A stretch of 64,000 nucleotides of DNA from Fulvimarina sp039652615 (GTDB lineage: Bacteria; Pseudomonadota; Alphaproteobacteria; Rhizobiales; Rhizobiaceae): the NCBI RefSeq assembly GCF_039652615.1, contig NZ_JBDJAC010000001.1:496001-560000 (forward strand), in the 5' to 3' direction. A program made the position numbers and the translations under genes. Below are positions 1-7,789 of this stretch, in pieces (the stretch's first letter is position 1; each line of letters begins with the position of its first letter). The notes beneath the pieces are model-generated. The model saw only the letters and a program-made list of their open reading frames with translations. It was not told the DNA's origin and searched no databases.

Positions 1-94
1 GATGCTGGAATTCGGTGTCGCCGACGAGACCGCGTGGCGCGTCGGGCTGTCCTGTGGCGGCCGCATTCGTGTCTATGTCGAGCCGGTGACCTGA
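1..94 (+). CDS. XdhC/CoxI N-terminal domain protein (3' end only)
   Basis: The last 30 codons of a gene that begins upstream of the window, read in the frame of base 2 and ending in TGA at 92-94. The visible peptide contains WRVGLSCGG and RIRVYVEP, the end of the XdhC/CoxI N-terminal domain. This family binds molybdenum cofactor and helps insert its sulfurated form into xanthine-dehydrogenase-type enzymes. The stop overlaps the start of the next gene (TGATG), so the two are translationally coupled and together form the split XdhC pair common in rhizobia. A paralogous XdhC-like protein of other specificity is possible, since the bulk of the gene is missing. Confidence 0.75.
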   Translation, partial: MLEFGVADETAWRVGLSCGGRIRVYVEPVT

Positions 95-810
95 TGCGCC
101 TCGATATTCTCAAGACAGTCAATTCTGAGCGCGAGGCCCGCCGGGCCGTCGTAACGATCACCGATGTCGAGACCGGAGATCAGCGGGTCCTCCGCGAGGC
201 GGACATTGCCTCCGACCCGATGGCCGAGGTCGTCGAGAAGGCCGTGAGGACCGGCAAGTCCGGTATGGTGGAGACCGGGAGCGGACAAAGCTTCGTCAAC
301 GTCTATCTGCCGCCGGTCAGGATCGTTCTGATCGGCGCTGTCCATATTTCGCAAGCGCTTGCGCCGATCGCGCGGGTGGCGGGTTACGACGTGGAAATCA
401 TCGATCCTCGCACCGCGTTCGCGACGCCGGATCGCTTTGCGGGCTTCCAGCTCGATGCCGAATGGCCCGATGTGGTGCTCAAGAAACGACCGCTCGATCC
501 CTACACGGCGGTCGCGCTGATCACACATGATCCGAAGATCGATGATGGCCCGCTAATCGAGGCCCTGAAGACCGGATGTTTCTACATCGGCGCTCTGGGC
601 AGCCGGAAGACCCACGCACGGCGGCTGGAAAGGCTGCGGGAGGCCGGCATCGCCGACCATATGATGGAGCGGATCGACGCTCCGATCGGCGCTGATATCG
701 GAGCCGCGACCCCCGGAGAAATCGCGGTCGCGATCATGGCGTCGATCATCGAAGCCTTTCGAAAGCGCAAGATGTTCGCCGAGCAAAGGGGCGAGCAGGC
801 GCCGCGATGA
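94..810 (+). CDS. xdhC: XdhC family protein (Rossmann-type C-terminal domain)
   Basis: Second half of a split XdhC system, 238 aa from the ATG at 94. An in-frame ATG at 34 exists but lies inside the upstream gene, and the TGATG overlap favours 94. The Rossmann-like core starts around residue 75 (PPVRIVLIGAVHIS) and is followed by the family motifs VALITHDPKIDD, YIGALGSRKTH and APIGADIGA near the C-terminus. XdhC proteins hold sulfurated molybdenum cofactor and pass it to molybdenum hydroxylases such as xanthine or aerobic CO dehydrogenase. The gene overlaps the next one by ATGA (807-810), so the three genes form one operon. The hydroxylase structural genes are probably upstream of the window. 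Confidence 0.85.
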   Translation: MRLDILKTVNSEREARRAVVTITDVETGDQRVLREADIASDPMAEVVEKAVRTGKSGMVETGSGQSFVNVYLPPVRIVLIGAVHISQALAPIARVAGYDVEIIDPRTAFATPDRFAGFQLDAEWPDVVLKKRPLDPYTAVALITHDPKIDDGPLIEALKTGCFYIGALGSRKTHARRLERLREAGIADHMMERIDAPIGADIGAATPGEIAVAIMASIIEAFRKRKMFAEQRGEQAPR

Positions 811-2420
811 AATTCGGTGAAATCGCCATCGACGAGGCTGACGGGGTCATTCTCGCCCATGCGGTGAAAACGGACGCGCTCGACCTCAAGAAGGGCAAGA
901 AGTTGACACCGGCGGATGTCGCAGCGCTTCGCAACGCTGGAATGACGAGCGTCATCGCAGCGCAGCTCGACCATGGCGATGTTGGTGAGGACGAGGCTGC
1001 GGCGCGAATTGCCGAAGCGATGGACGCACCCTTCCTCAAAGTCGGATCTGCGGCGACAGGCCGGGTCAATATCCATGCGGAACGTGCTGGTGTCTTCAGG
1101 CCGGACCGGCGGCTGATCGACGCCCTCAATGCCGTCGATCCGGCGATCACGCTCGCGACGCTTGGGGAAAACACCTCCGTCCAGCCCGGCCAGATGGTGG
1201 CGACGATCAAGATCATTCCCCTGGCTGTCTCCGGATCGGCCTTGGAAACGGCATTGAGCCTTCTTGAGCATGGAGCGGCTCTTCAGCTTTCACCCTTTGC
1301 CCCCCGCGACGTTGCCCTGATCCAGACGACCCTGACGGCCACGTCGACCAAGATGTTGGAGAAGACGCGCCGCGTGACTGCCGACCGGCTTGCCATGTCC
1401 GGGTCGCGGGTCGTGGAAGAAGTGCGGATCCCGCACCGCGTCGATGAACTGAGCGAGGCCATTGCTGCAGCCGCCAACAGAAGCGCCCTTGTCCTGGTCT
1501 TCGGCGCATCGGCCGTGATCGACCGTTGCGACGTCATTCCGGCAGCGATCGAGCGCGTTGGCGGTGTGGTCGACTATTTCGGAATGCCGGTCGATCCCGG
1601 CAATCTGCTTCTCATCGGTCGGGTTGGTGATACGCCGGTTATTGGCGCGCCGGGCTGCGCGAGGAGCCCGAAGGAAAATGGTTTCGATTGGGTGCTGGAT
1701 CGAACAATCGCGGGCATGGAGGTGACCCCCAAATTGCTTCAGTCCTGGGGTGTTGGCGGCCTTCTTTCAGAAATCGAGACACGACCGAGACCGCGTCAGA
1801 CCGCTCCGAAAGCAAAACCGTGCACCGTCCACGCTGTTGTGCTTGCTGCTGGTCGTTCCACGCGCATGGGCGACAAGAACAAGCTTCTGGCTGAGATCGC
1901 ACCGGGTCTGCCGATGATCCGCCATGCCGTGATCACTGCGCTTGGCGCTGATTTGCTGGGCAAGGTTTATGTTGTTCTGGGTCATCAAGCGGCAGAGGTT
2001 CGAGCGGTTCTCGACGATCTCGCCGTTGAGTTCGTGACCAACACCCGATTTGCGGAAGGCCTTTCTACCTCCTTACGCGCTGGCTTTGCTGCTGCCGGAA
2101 CCGCGAACGGCGTGCTCGTCATGCTCGGAGATCAGCCATTGCTGAAGGCGTCTGATCTCGATCGTCTGGCCCAGGAATTCAAACAGATGCAAGGCAACAC
2201 CGTCGTCGCCGCAGCCGATGGGTCGAAGCGGCGAAATCCGGTCATCTTACCCTCGAACTGTCGTGAGGCTATTGAGGCATTGACCGGCGATCGAGGTGCC
2301 GCTCCGATCATCGACGCTATGGCACAGGCACCTGTGCTCATTGATATCGGGGAAGCGGCAAGCTTCGATACCGATACCCCTGAACGCTTCGAGGAAGGAC
2401 AGAAGAGAGTGTCCGTATAA
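807..2420 (+). CDS. Molybdopterin-binding / MobA-like nucleotidyltransferase fusion protein
   Basis: A two-domain cytoplasmic protein of 537 aa. Residues about 1-335 resemble the MoCF/MoeA-type molybdopterin-binding fold. Residues about 341-537 are a MobA-like NTP transferase, with the signature HAVVLAAGRSTRMGDKNKL and the metal-site stretch GVLVMLGDQPLL. Family knowledge suggests it attaches CMP or GMP to molybdopterin (MocA/MobA chemistry) while the first domain holds the cofactor; which nucleotide is used cannot be read from the sequence. It overlaps the XdhC gene by 4 nt, placing cofactor maturation and delivery in one transcript. Both domains look intact, so this is a standing fusion rather than a readthrough. 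Confidence 0.85.
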   Translation: MKFGEIAIDEADGVILAHAVKTDALDLKKGKKLTPADVAALRNAGMTSVIAAQLDHGDVGEDEAAARIAEAMDAPFLKVGSAATGRVNIHAERAGVFRPDRRLIDALNAVDPAITLATLGENTSVQPGQMVATIKIIPLAVSGSALETALSLLEHGAALQLSPFAPRDVALIQTTLTATSTKMLEKTRRVTADRLAMSGSRVVEEVRIPHRVDELSEAIAAAANRSALVLVFGASAVIDRCDVIPAAIERVGGVVDYFGMPVDPGNLLLIGRVGDTPVIGAPGCARSPKENGFDWVLDRTIAGMEVTPKLLQSWGVGGLLSEIETRPRPRQTAPKAKPCTVHAVVLAAGRSTRMGDKNKLLAEIAPGLPMIRHAVITALGADLLGKVYVVLGHQAAEVRAVLDDLAVEFVTNTRFAEGLSTSLRAGFAAAGTANGVLVMLGDQPLLKASDLDRLAQEFKQMQGNTVVAAADGSKRRNPVILPSNCREAIEALTGDRGAAPIIDAMAQAPVLIDIGEAASFDTDTPERFEEGQKRVSV

Positions 2421-2444
2421 GATCGAAGCGCTGAATCAATATCT

Positions 2445-2475
2445 TCGCCGCTCTGTGAACCAACACAGGCGGCGA
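2445..2475 (+). terminator. Hairpin between convergent genes
   Basis: A 12-bp stem with one bulged T: TCGCCGC, T, CTGTG, loop AACCAA, CACAG, GCGGCGA. It lies 25 bases after the molybdopterin gene stop and before the 3' end of the opposing XRE gene, so it could end transcription from either side. There is no strong U-tract, so efficiency is uncertain. Confidence 0.5.
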
Positions 2476-2558
2476 TCTGAATTTATCGGCAATTTCATTC
2501 ATGCGTGATTCGTATCGGGAGAATTCACCGGGTCGGCACGCATTTCATGAAAGGTTGA

Positions 2559-2912
2559 TCACGGGCGAGCCATCTCGTCGATCAGCGCTTCCAGGGCCTT
2601 CTTGCGGTCGGACGCCAGTTTGTTGAACTTGCGCGCCATGCCGATGTCGCGCGGGCTTGGCCCAATGTCGCTCGGCTCGTTGTCCGCTTCATCGAAGAAC
2701 CACTGGATCTCGCGCCCGAGAATGTGCGCGATCTGGTGCAGACGGCCAGCGGAAACGCGGTTGGCGCCGGATTCGTATTTCTGGATCTGTTGCCAGCTGA
2801 TGCCCAGTTGAACGCCCAGCTTCTCGCGGGAAAGGCCTGCCATAAGGCGGCCGAGTTTGATCTTGGCTCCAACGCTCTTGTCGATATGAGAAGCCGCTTT
2901 CGTGTCGTACAT
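2559..2912 (-). CDS. XRE-family helix-turn-helix transcriptional regulator
   Basis: A 117-aa cytoplasmic DNA-binding protein. Residues about 12-70 form a Cro/C1-type HTH domain: KIKLGRLMAGLSREKLGVQL, then ISWQQIQKYESGANRVSAGRLHQIA. The acidic middle (FFDEADNEPSD) is followed by a helical basic tail. Size and layout match the small XRE regulators common in rhizobia. The start is supported by AAGGATAAG just before the ATG. It is transcribed toward the molybdopterin operon with a hairpin between them. No target operator can be recognised; autoregulation is usual in the family but not shown here. Confidence 0.9.
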   Translation of the reverse strand: MYDTKAASHIDKSVGAKIKLGRLMAGLSREKLGVQLGISWQQIQKYESGANRVSAGRLHQIAHILGREIQWFFDEADNEPSDIGPSPRDIGMARKFNKLASDRKKALEALIDEMARP

Positions 2913-3317
2913 TTTCTTATCCTTCGTTAAGTGCAGCCTGTCGGTTTGACTTGTGACAGCGAGCGTCCCTCTGCCGACTGGACTGAGGCATCCCTTAAGA
3001 TGACGTCATAACACTTTTAGTCGTTTCGGAGTAGCACGATCAGCCCACCTCATAAGAGGGGCAGTCTGCCCGATCGCCCGAAACCGCTTGCCGTCATAGT
3101 AACGCTTACGACAACGTAAAGCGGCTTAGCTCCATTTAATCCCTGAAATCACGCCGCGCAACAAGATAGCACTTGAAACACACCATATTTTCCAGAGAAT
3201 TACGGCTTCCGATGGGCATGGATGCTTAAATCCAAATTTCTGCGATGAACGGCGCCTTTGAGTTCTCGCAAAAAAATGTATCAAATTCAGAATTTAGTTG
3301 GCATAAGCGAGTATGGC
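2913..3317. other. Intergenic region, partly AT-richer
   Basis: About 400 bases between the XRE gene start and the orphan ORF. It must contain the XRE promoter (reading leftward). From about 3100 on, the DNA is clearly richer in A/T than the rest of the window. No tRNA, long repeat or convincing small ORF was seen. Confidence 0.5.
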
Positions 3318-3824
3318 TCACTCGATAGATTGAGGTTTGTCACAAATGTTAAAAGTTTTCCATATCTGATACAGTGCGACCCCTACCAAACGTTCGTTTC
3401 TAGGCTTGTAATATTCTTGATGATCGTGAATTTGCTGGTTGATGACAAGGTATCGTTCCTGCTCTGCAGATGAGAAGGCTTCTTCATTGCGGACTTGTCG
3501 CTCTGCTCTGGCCTTCTCCATGCTGTCGCGGATCGGCCGATAAAACCAAGGCATGTGGTTTTCAAACCAAGGCGCGCTGTCCATGATTGCCACTGTCACC
3601 GGAGCGATGTGAGAGAGAGCCAGATCTATATATCCCGGTAAGTATTTGTTCGTGCGCGTGATGACATCCAAAGCGGTCATGCGTCTTTGCGGCTCCATTT
3701 TTTCAAACCGAGACCGTTCGCGTCGAAACCGCGAGGCGATGGAGCTGAATATCAGCTGCACCCCGATGCTCGTTTGGGGGGCAGGTTGGTTCGATCGCGA
3801 CGCGATTTTCTGAGCGTCGATCAT
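3318..3824 (-). CDS. Hypothetical protein next to tRNA-Gly
   Basis: An open frame of 168 codons that I do not recognise. The product is soluble-looking, with no signal peptide or membrane span. It has a basic N-terminal third, several aromatic residues in the middle (PWFENHMPWFYRP) and a charged helical stretch (ARAERQVRNEEAFSSAEQER). The region is AT-richer than its neighbours, and the ORF starts 47 bases past the 3' end of tRNA-Gly on the same strand, a common place for integrated DNA. No good ribosome binding site precedes the ATG, so a shorter start or a decayed gene are alternatives. A 71-aa opposite-strand ORF at 3258-3473 is less convincing. Confidence 0.5.
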   Translation of the reverse strand: MIDAQKIASRSNQPAPQTSIGVQLIFSSIASRFRRERSRFEKMEPQRRMTALDVITRTNKYLPGYIDLALSHIAPVTVAIMDSAPWFENHMPWFYRPIRDSMEKARAERQVRNEEAFSSAEQERYLVINQQIHDHQEYYKPRNERLVGVALYQIWKTFNICDKPQSIE

Positions 3825-3871
3825 ATTGCCGTAAGACTAAGCCCGCTGACGCCGCTGTCTCTAAAATCTGG

Positions 3872-3943
3872 AGCGGGCGATGGGGATCGAACCCACGACA
3901 TCAAGCTTGGGAAGCTTGCGTTCTACCGCTGAACTACGCCCGC
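3872..3943 (-). tRNA. tRNA-Gly (CCC)
   Basis: The minus strand folds into a full cloverleaf. Acceptor arms GCGGGCG and CGCCCGC pair over 7 bp, the D stem is GTTC/GAAC, and the anticodon stem CAAGC/GCTTG encloses the loop TTCCCAA, giving anticodon CCC. The T arm is GTGGG-TTCGATC-CCCAT. The discriminator is U, and CCA is not encoded (CC follows). The RNA reads GGG glycine codons. Confidence 0.95.
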
Positions 3944-4015
3944 CTACAGCGGGGACAATGATACGTCCCCCGGCGGGCGTCAAGCGGGATTGCGCCGTTA
4001 GCTCACGCGGTGCTG

Positions 4016-4654
4016 TCAGCTGGCGGAGAGTTGGGCCGCCTCTTGTGCGATCCTGGTAATTTCATCCCATGCGCCGTCCTTGATCAGGGTCTTTGGCGCA
4101 ACCCAGGACCCACCCACGCAAACCACATTGGGCAAAGCCAGATAGTCGGGCGCATTCTCAAGCGAGACGCCGCCTGTCGGACAGAACTTCACGTTCTGGA
4201 AAACGGGCGCCAGCGATTTCAGATAGGCCATCCCGCCGCTTTGCTCCGCAGGGAAGAACTTGAGAACCCCATAGCCTTCCTGAATCATGGCAAGAAGCTC
4301 GCTCGGCGTCGAAGACCCGGGCAAAAACGGAATCTCGCTCTTCTTGGCGGTATCCAGCAGCTCGACGGTCGCTCCCGGCGAAACGATAAACTTGGCTCCA
4401 GCCTTGACCGCATTGGCGTAGTCGGCTGGCTTCAGGATCGTTCCGGCGCCGCAGATGGCCTCAGGCACATCGACGGTAATTGCCTCGATCGCTTCCAGCG
4501 CCGCATCGGTGCGGAGTGTGACCTCAATCGCTTTCAGCCCCCCCTTCGCGAGTGCGCGCGCGAGGTTCACTCCCTCCTCAACACTGTCGACGGCGACGAC
4601 GGGGATCACGGGCTGGCCGGTCAGGATGGGGAGCAGGCGGTCGGTCTTCTGCAT
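4016..4654 (-). CDS. eda: KDPG/KHG aldolase (Entner-Doudoroff pathway)
   Basis: A cytoplasmic class I aldolase of 212 aa, normal length for the family. It cleaves 2-keto-3-deoxy-6-phosphogluconate to pyruvate and glyceraldehyde 3-phosphate. The key motifs are IEVTLRT with catalytic Glu44 and Arg48, GAGTIL, FIVSPG, and VLKFFPAE with the Schiff-base Lys132, then the phosphate-binding stretches PTGGVS and VGGSW. All active-site residues are present. No other Entner-Doudoroff gene (edd, zwf) is adjacent. About 400 bases separate it from the next upstream gene, so it probably has its own promoter. Confidence 0.95.
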   Translation of the reverse strand: MQKTDRLLPILTGQPVIPVVAVDSVEEGVNLARALAKGGLKAIEVTLRTDAALEAIEAITVDVPEAICGAGTILKPADYANAVKAGAKFIVSPGATVELLDTAKKSEIPFLPGSSTPSELLAMIQEGYGVLKFFPAEQSGGMAYLKSLAPVFQNVKFCPTGGVSLENAPDYLALPNVVCVGGSWVAPKTLIKDGAWDEITRIAQEAAQLSAS

Positions 4655-5056
4655 CGGTCACTCGAAGGTTGTGTGTGGCGTTATCAGCGACGGGCAAACC
4701 AACACGGCAATTGGCGTGCGTTACCCGACGCATACAAAAGGGTTGCTGATGCGTTGCGCGGCATCGCTTGCCGCTTGAAACTGCTGTCGGTCGCTTATGC
4801 GCGTCTTGCGGGCGCTCTGGCAAGGCTCGACGCAAAAGAGCTTTGAAACGGCGTGTGACGCGGGACAAATGAAAAGACCGGCTGCGATGGTCGCGGCCGG
4901 TCATGATTGATGTCCAATATTTTCGCTCGAAGTCAGCTTTATATCGCCGGACAAATGAGTGGACCCGCAGGTTAATTCTCGTCCGACGATTGGCTCAGGC
5001 GCTGCTCGGGCTCTCGGCGGCCTTATGAAACCGGCGGTTTCAAAGGCCCCTCGGTA
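4655..5056. other. Intergenic region
   Basis: About 400 bases upstream of eda. It holds the presumed eda promoter and the hairpin at 4876-4902 that probably ends the cell-wall hydrolase transcript. A 108-codon minus-strand frame crossing 4578-4904 is rich in R and H, runs into eda and looks like a shadow. Nothing else recognisable. Confidence 0.5.
4871..4902 (-). terminator. Rho-independent terminator of the cell-wall hydrolase gene
   Basis: On the minus strand GACCGGC and GCCGGTC form a 7-bp GC-rich stem followed at once by TTTTC. It lies about 155 bases past the stop of the SleB-type hydrolase gene on the same strand. Confidence 0.6.
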
Positions 5057-6184
5057 TTACCAGCCGCCGTTATAGGTGCGGTAGAAGATGTGCTTGCCGA
5101 TCCGATCGACCTTTTCCATCGCGTTGGCCCAGCGCGGATGGACATAGTTGGCGTGATAATGGGTTGAGGAACCAACTGCGGTCAGCCACGTTTTGCCATA
5201 GGTGACATCATGAGCCACCTTCTCGGCACGTGCGTAGGACTTCTTGTCCGCGATACGATCCTTGATGCCGTCGCAGGCGAAAGAGAACTGGCAGCGATTG
5301 CGCCAGTGCTGGTTCTGATAGACGACGCCACAGATCGTATCCGGGAATGACGGGTTGCGAACGCGGTTGAGCATCACTTGCGCGACGGCTGCCTGGCCAT
5401 CCGTGCTCTCGCCGCGTGCTTCGAAATAGATGCCGCGGGCAAGGCAGGCTTGTTCCTTCTCGGTGAAGGACGATTTCGGTAGAACTTTCGCAGCCCACTC
5501 ATGGTCGTCTTCGCCAATTGGCGGAACGAAGGCTTCGGGCTGGTCTTTCAGGACCTTCTCGAAAAGCGAGGCCGCACGGCCGCGGTTCTTCTCTTCGCCA
5601 GAAGCTGCGTAGCCAAGGGCGAGACCCTGACGTGGCTGTAGGGCGGCAAGCAGCAGATTGTCGTTGGTGTTCCGAGAAGGCTCGATTGTCGGCGGACCGC
5701 TCAGGCGATAGTTCGCGGCAATGCGCGTCGCTTCGTCGGCGGTTTGTGAAGGCTGAGCGAAAGCAGTGCGGATGCGTGAATTGCCGCCGGATACCCGCGA
5801 GCCCATAATGGGCTCATCGGCGAATGAACCCGATTTCGCTACTGTCGCGAGATAGGTGTCACGGACCGACTTTTCGAAGACGCGGCCAGTCTTGCCGGAC
5901 GCTTCGATCCGGTCGCCATCACTCATCAGAGCAAGCTCCTGAGCAATCGCTTCCTTAGCGAGCCTCAGCGGATCGTTGACCGTCGCTCCGATTTCGGAAG
6001 ACGCCACCGCTGCGATCGTGAGCGCGGTGTCCGCGTCGACCGGAATATCGTTGAGCACCGCCTGCCAGCCGGAACCCGAAGTTGTGCCACCCTTGATCCC
6101 GGACACATCCTGCAGGCCGGCAGTCGCCGGAGCAATCAGTAGTGCCGCAACCGAAGCGACTGCGAATATCGCGGTCTTGGACAT
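5057..6184 (-). CDS. Secreted SleB/CwlJ-type cell wall hydrolase
   Basis: A probable peptidoglycan hydrolase acting in the periplasm. The C-terminal 125 residues form the Hydrolase_2 (SleB/CwlJ) domain: KEQACLARGIYFEARGEST, then AVAQVMLNRV and CQFSFACDG. Starting at 6184 the protein begins MSKTAIFAVASVAALLIAPATAG, a clean signal peptide. An in-frame ATG at 6238 would add 18 residues, but would place the hydrophobic segment away from the N-terminus, so 6184 is preferred. The middle (about residues 40-240) has no recognised domain. The gene stands alone, with a terminator at 4871-4902. In alphaproteobacteria such enzymes serve wall turnover, not spore germination. Confidence 0.85.
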   Translation of the reverse strand: MSKTAIFAVASVAALLIAPATAGLQDVSGIKGGTTSGSGWQAVLNDIPVDADTALTIAAVASSEIGATVNDPLRLAKEAIAQELALMSDGDRIEASGKTGRVFEKSVRDTYLATVAKSGSFADEPIMGSRVSGGNSRIRTAFAQPSQTADEATRIAANYRLSGPPTIEPSRNTNDNLLLAALQPRQGLALGYAASGEEKNRGRAASLFEKVLKDQPEAFVPPIGEDDHEWAAKVLPKSSFTEKEQACLARGIYFEARGESTDGQAAVAQVMLNRVRNPSFPDTICGVVYQNQHWRNRCQFSFACDGIKDRIADKKSYARAEKVAHDVTYGKTWLTAVGSSTHYHANYVHPRWANAMEKVDRIGKHIFYRTYNGGW

Positions 6185-6330
6185 AAGCGAAGCGTTCCCC
6201 CGAACACTGCGCGTGCCTTCCACGCCCCCAAAATTCATTACGCCCCCGTAACTTCCTGGTTACACCTTACCAGATGTTTTCCAACATCCCCCAGTGATCT
6301 TGTTCTTTGGTTAACAGAACGTGGCGATTT

Positions 6331-7743
6331 TCAGGACGAGCGTTTCTTTTTCGAGGCGTAAGGGTTGTGAGGCTTGCGCAAACCTAGCCGGATTGGCACG
6401 CCCTTCAGGTCGAACGAATCCCGTAACCCATTGATTATATAGCGCTGATAGGAAGCGCCGATCGCCTCGGGCCTCGTCGTCGACAACATGAAGGTCGGTG
6501 GCCGGGTCTTTACCTGGGTCATGAATTTTATCGACACACGCCGACCCGAAACCGCCGGCGGCGGATGATGCGCTGTGGTTTTCTCAAGCCATTGATTGAG
6601 CTTGGCTGTCGAAACACGACCGTTCCAGATGCGATGGGTGTCGACGACGGCCGTCATCAGGCGGTCGAGCCCTTCGCCGGTTTCGCCGGAGATCATGACG
6701 GTGCGGATGCCGCGAACCTGCGGCAAAAGGCGCTCCGTCTTCTCGCGCAGCTCCTTGGCGAGTTCCTGCCGATCCTCGGCGATATCCCATTTGTTGAAGG
6801 CGATCACAGGCGCGCGGCCTTCTCGCGCAATGAGATCGACGATCGTGAGATCCTGTCTCTCGAAGGGGATCGTCACGTCGAGGACGATCACGACGACCTC
6901 GGCAAATTTCAGCGCGCGCAGCGCATCGGCAACCGAGAGCTTCTCCAGCTTCTCCTGAACCCGCGCCTTTCGCCTCAGGCCGGCCGTATCGAAAATCTTG
7001 AAGCGCCTGTTCCGCCACTCCCAGTCCACGGAGATCGAATCCCGCGTAATGCCGGCTTCGGGGCCCGTCAGCAGGCGCTCCTCGCCGAGAATGCGATTGA
7101 TGAGGGTGGACTTTCCTGCGTTCGGACGGCCGACGATCGCCATCCGCAGTGGCTTCGTTTCGTCATAGGGCAGGGGCGTGTCGTCATCCTCGGGAACCGG
7201 GACGTCCGTTATCGCCTCATCAGGGTGCTTGGCCTCACGGTCGAACGCTTCGACGCCCAGGGCCTCGACGAGCGCGTCACGCAGGTCACCCATGCCTTCG
7301 CCATGCTCGGCGGAAATGGCGACGGGATCACCGAGACCAAGGGAGTAGGCGTCGAGATAGCCGCTGTCGGAATCGCGCGCCTCGGCCTTGTTCGCGACGA
7401 GCACGATCTTTCGGCCGGAACGCCGCGCGACTTCCGCGAAGTCCTGATCCTCGGGCGTAATGCCAGTCTTCACGTCGACCATGAAGAGCGAAAGGTCGGC
7501 TAGGCGGATCGCTTCCTCTGTCTGCTCCCGCATGCGGCCGGAAAGGCTCTCGCTATGGGCGTTTTCGAGGCCGGCGGTATCGACGATCTCGAAAGACAGG
7601 TCCATCAATCGCGCTTCGCCCGGCCGCCGATCGCGGGTCACACCCGGCTGATCGTCTACGAGCGCCAGGCGTTTGCCGACAAGGCGGTTGAAGAGCGTCG
7701 ATTTCCCGACATTGGGGCGCCCGATGATGGCGATCGACACCAT
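6331..7743 (-). CDS. der: Ribosome biogenesis GTPase Der (EngA)
   Basis: An essential double GTPase of 470 aa that assists 50S subunit assembly. It has tandem G domains: GRPNVGKSTLFN with DTAGLENA and NKAEARD, then GRPNAGKSTLINRILGE with DTAGLRRK and NKWD. A KH-like C-terminal domain follows, with IKFMTQVKTRPPTFMLS, and the basic end is ASKKKRSS. The reading frame stays open to 8052, but the true start is the ATG at 7743 (MVSIAIIGRPN), or possibly 7764; the region beyond belongs to the upstream gene in another frame. It sits 46 bases after the TPR gene, the order usual in alphaproteobacteria. Confidence 0.96.
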   Translation of the reverse strand: MVSIAIIGRPNVGKSTLFNRLVGKRLALVDDQPGVTRDRRPGEARLMDLSFEIVDTAGLENAHSESLSGRMREQTEEAIRLADLSLFMVDVKTGITPEDQDFAEVARRSGRKIVLVANKAEARDSDSGYLDAYSLGLGDPVAISAEHGEGMGDLRDALVEALGVEAFDREAKHPDEAITDVPVPEDDDTPLPYDETKPLRMAIVGRPNAGKSTLINRILGEERLLTGPEAGITRDSISVDWEWRNRRFKIFDTAGLRRKARVQEKLEKLSVADALRALKFAEVVVIVLDVTIPFERQDLTIVDLIAREGRAPVIAFNKWDIAEDRQELAKELREKTERLLPQVRGIRTVMISGETGEGLDRLMTAVVDTHRIWNGRVSTAKLNQWLEKTTAHHPPPAVSGRRVSIKFMTQVKTRPPTFMLSTTRPEAIGASYQRYIINGLRDSFDLKGVPIRLGLRKPHNPYASKKKRSS

Positions 7744-7789
7744 GGTTTTGTCTCCGATTGCCATGCGCCTGAGGTCGGGCACTGGCTCG

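Noticed and set aside
4578..4904. 108-codon minus-strand frame upstream of eda
   Set aside because: R/H/P-rich, overlaps the eda N-terminus in another frame and runs through a terminator hairpin.
6565..7503. Plus-strand frame of 312 codons opposite der
   Set aside because: The opposite strand encodes both G domains of Der with all motifs; this frame has no recognisable features.
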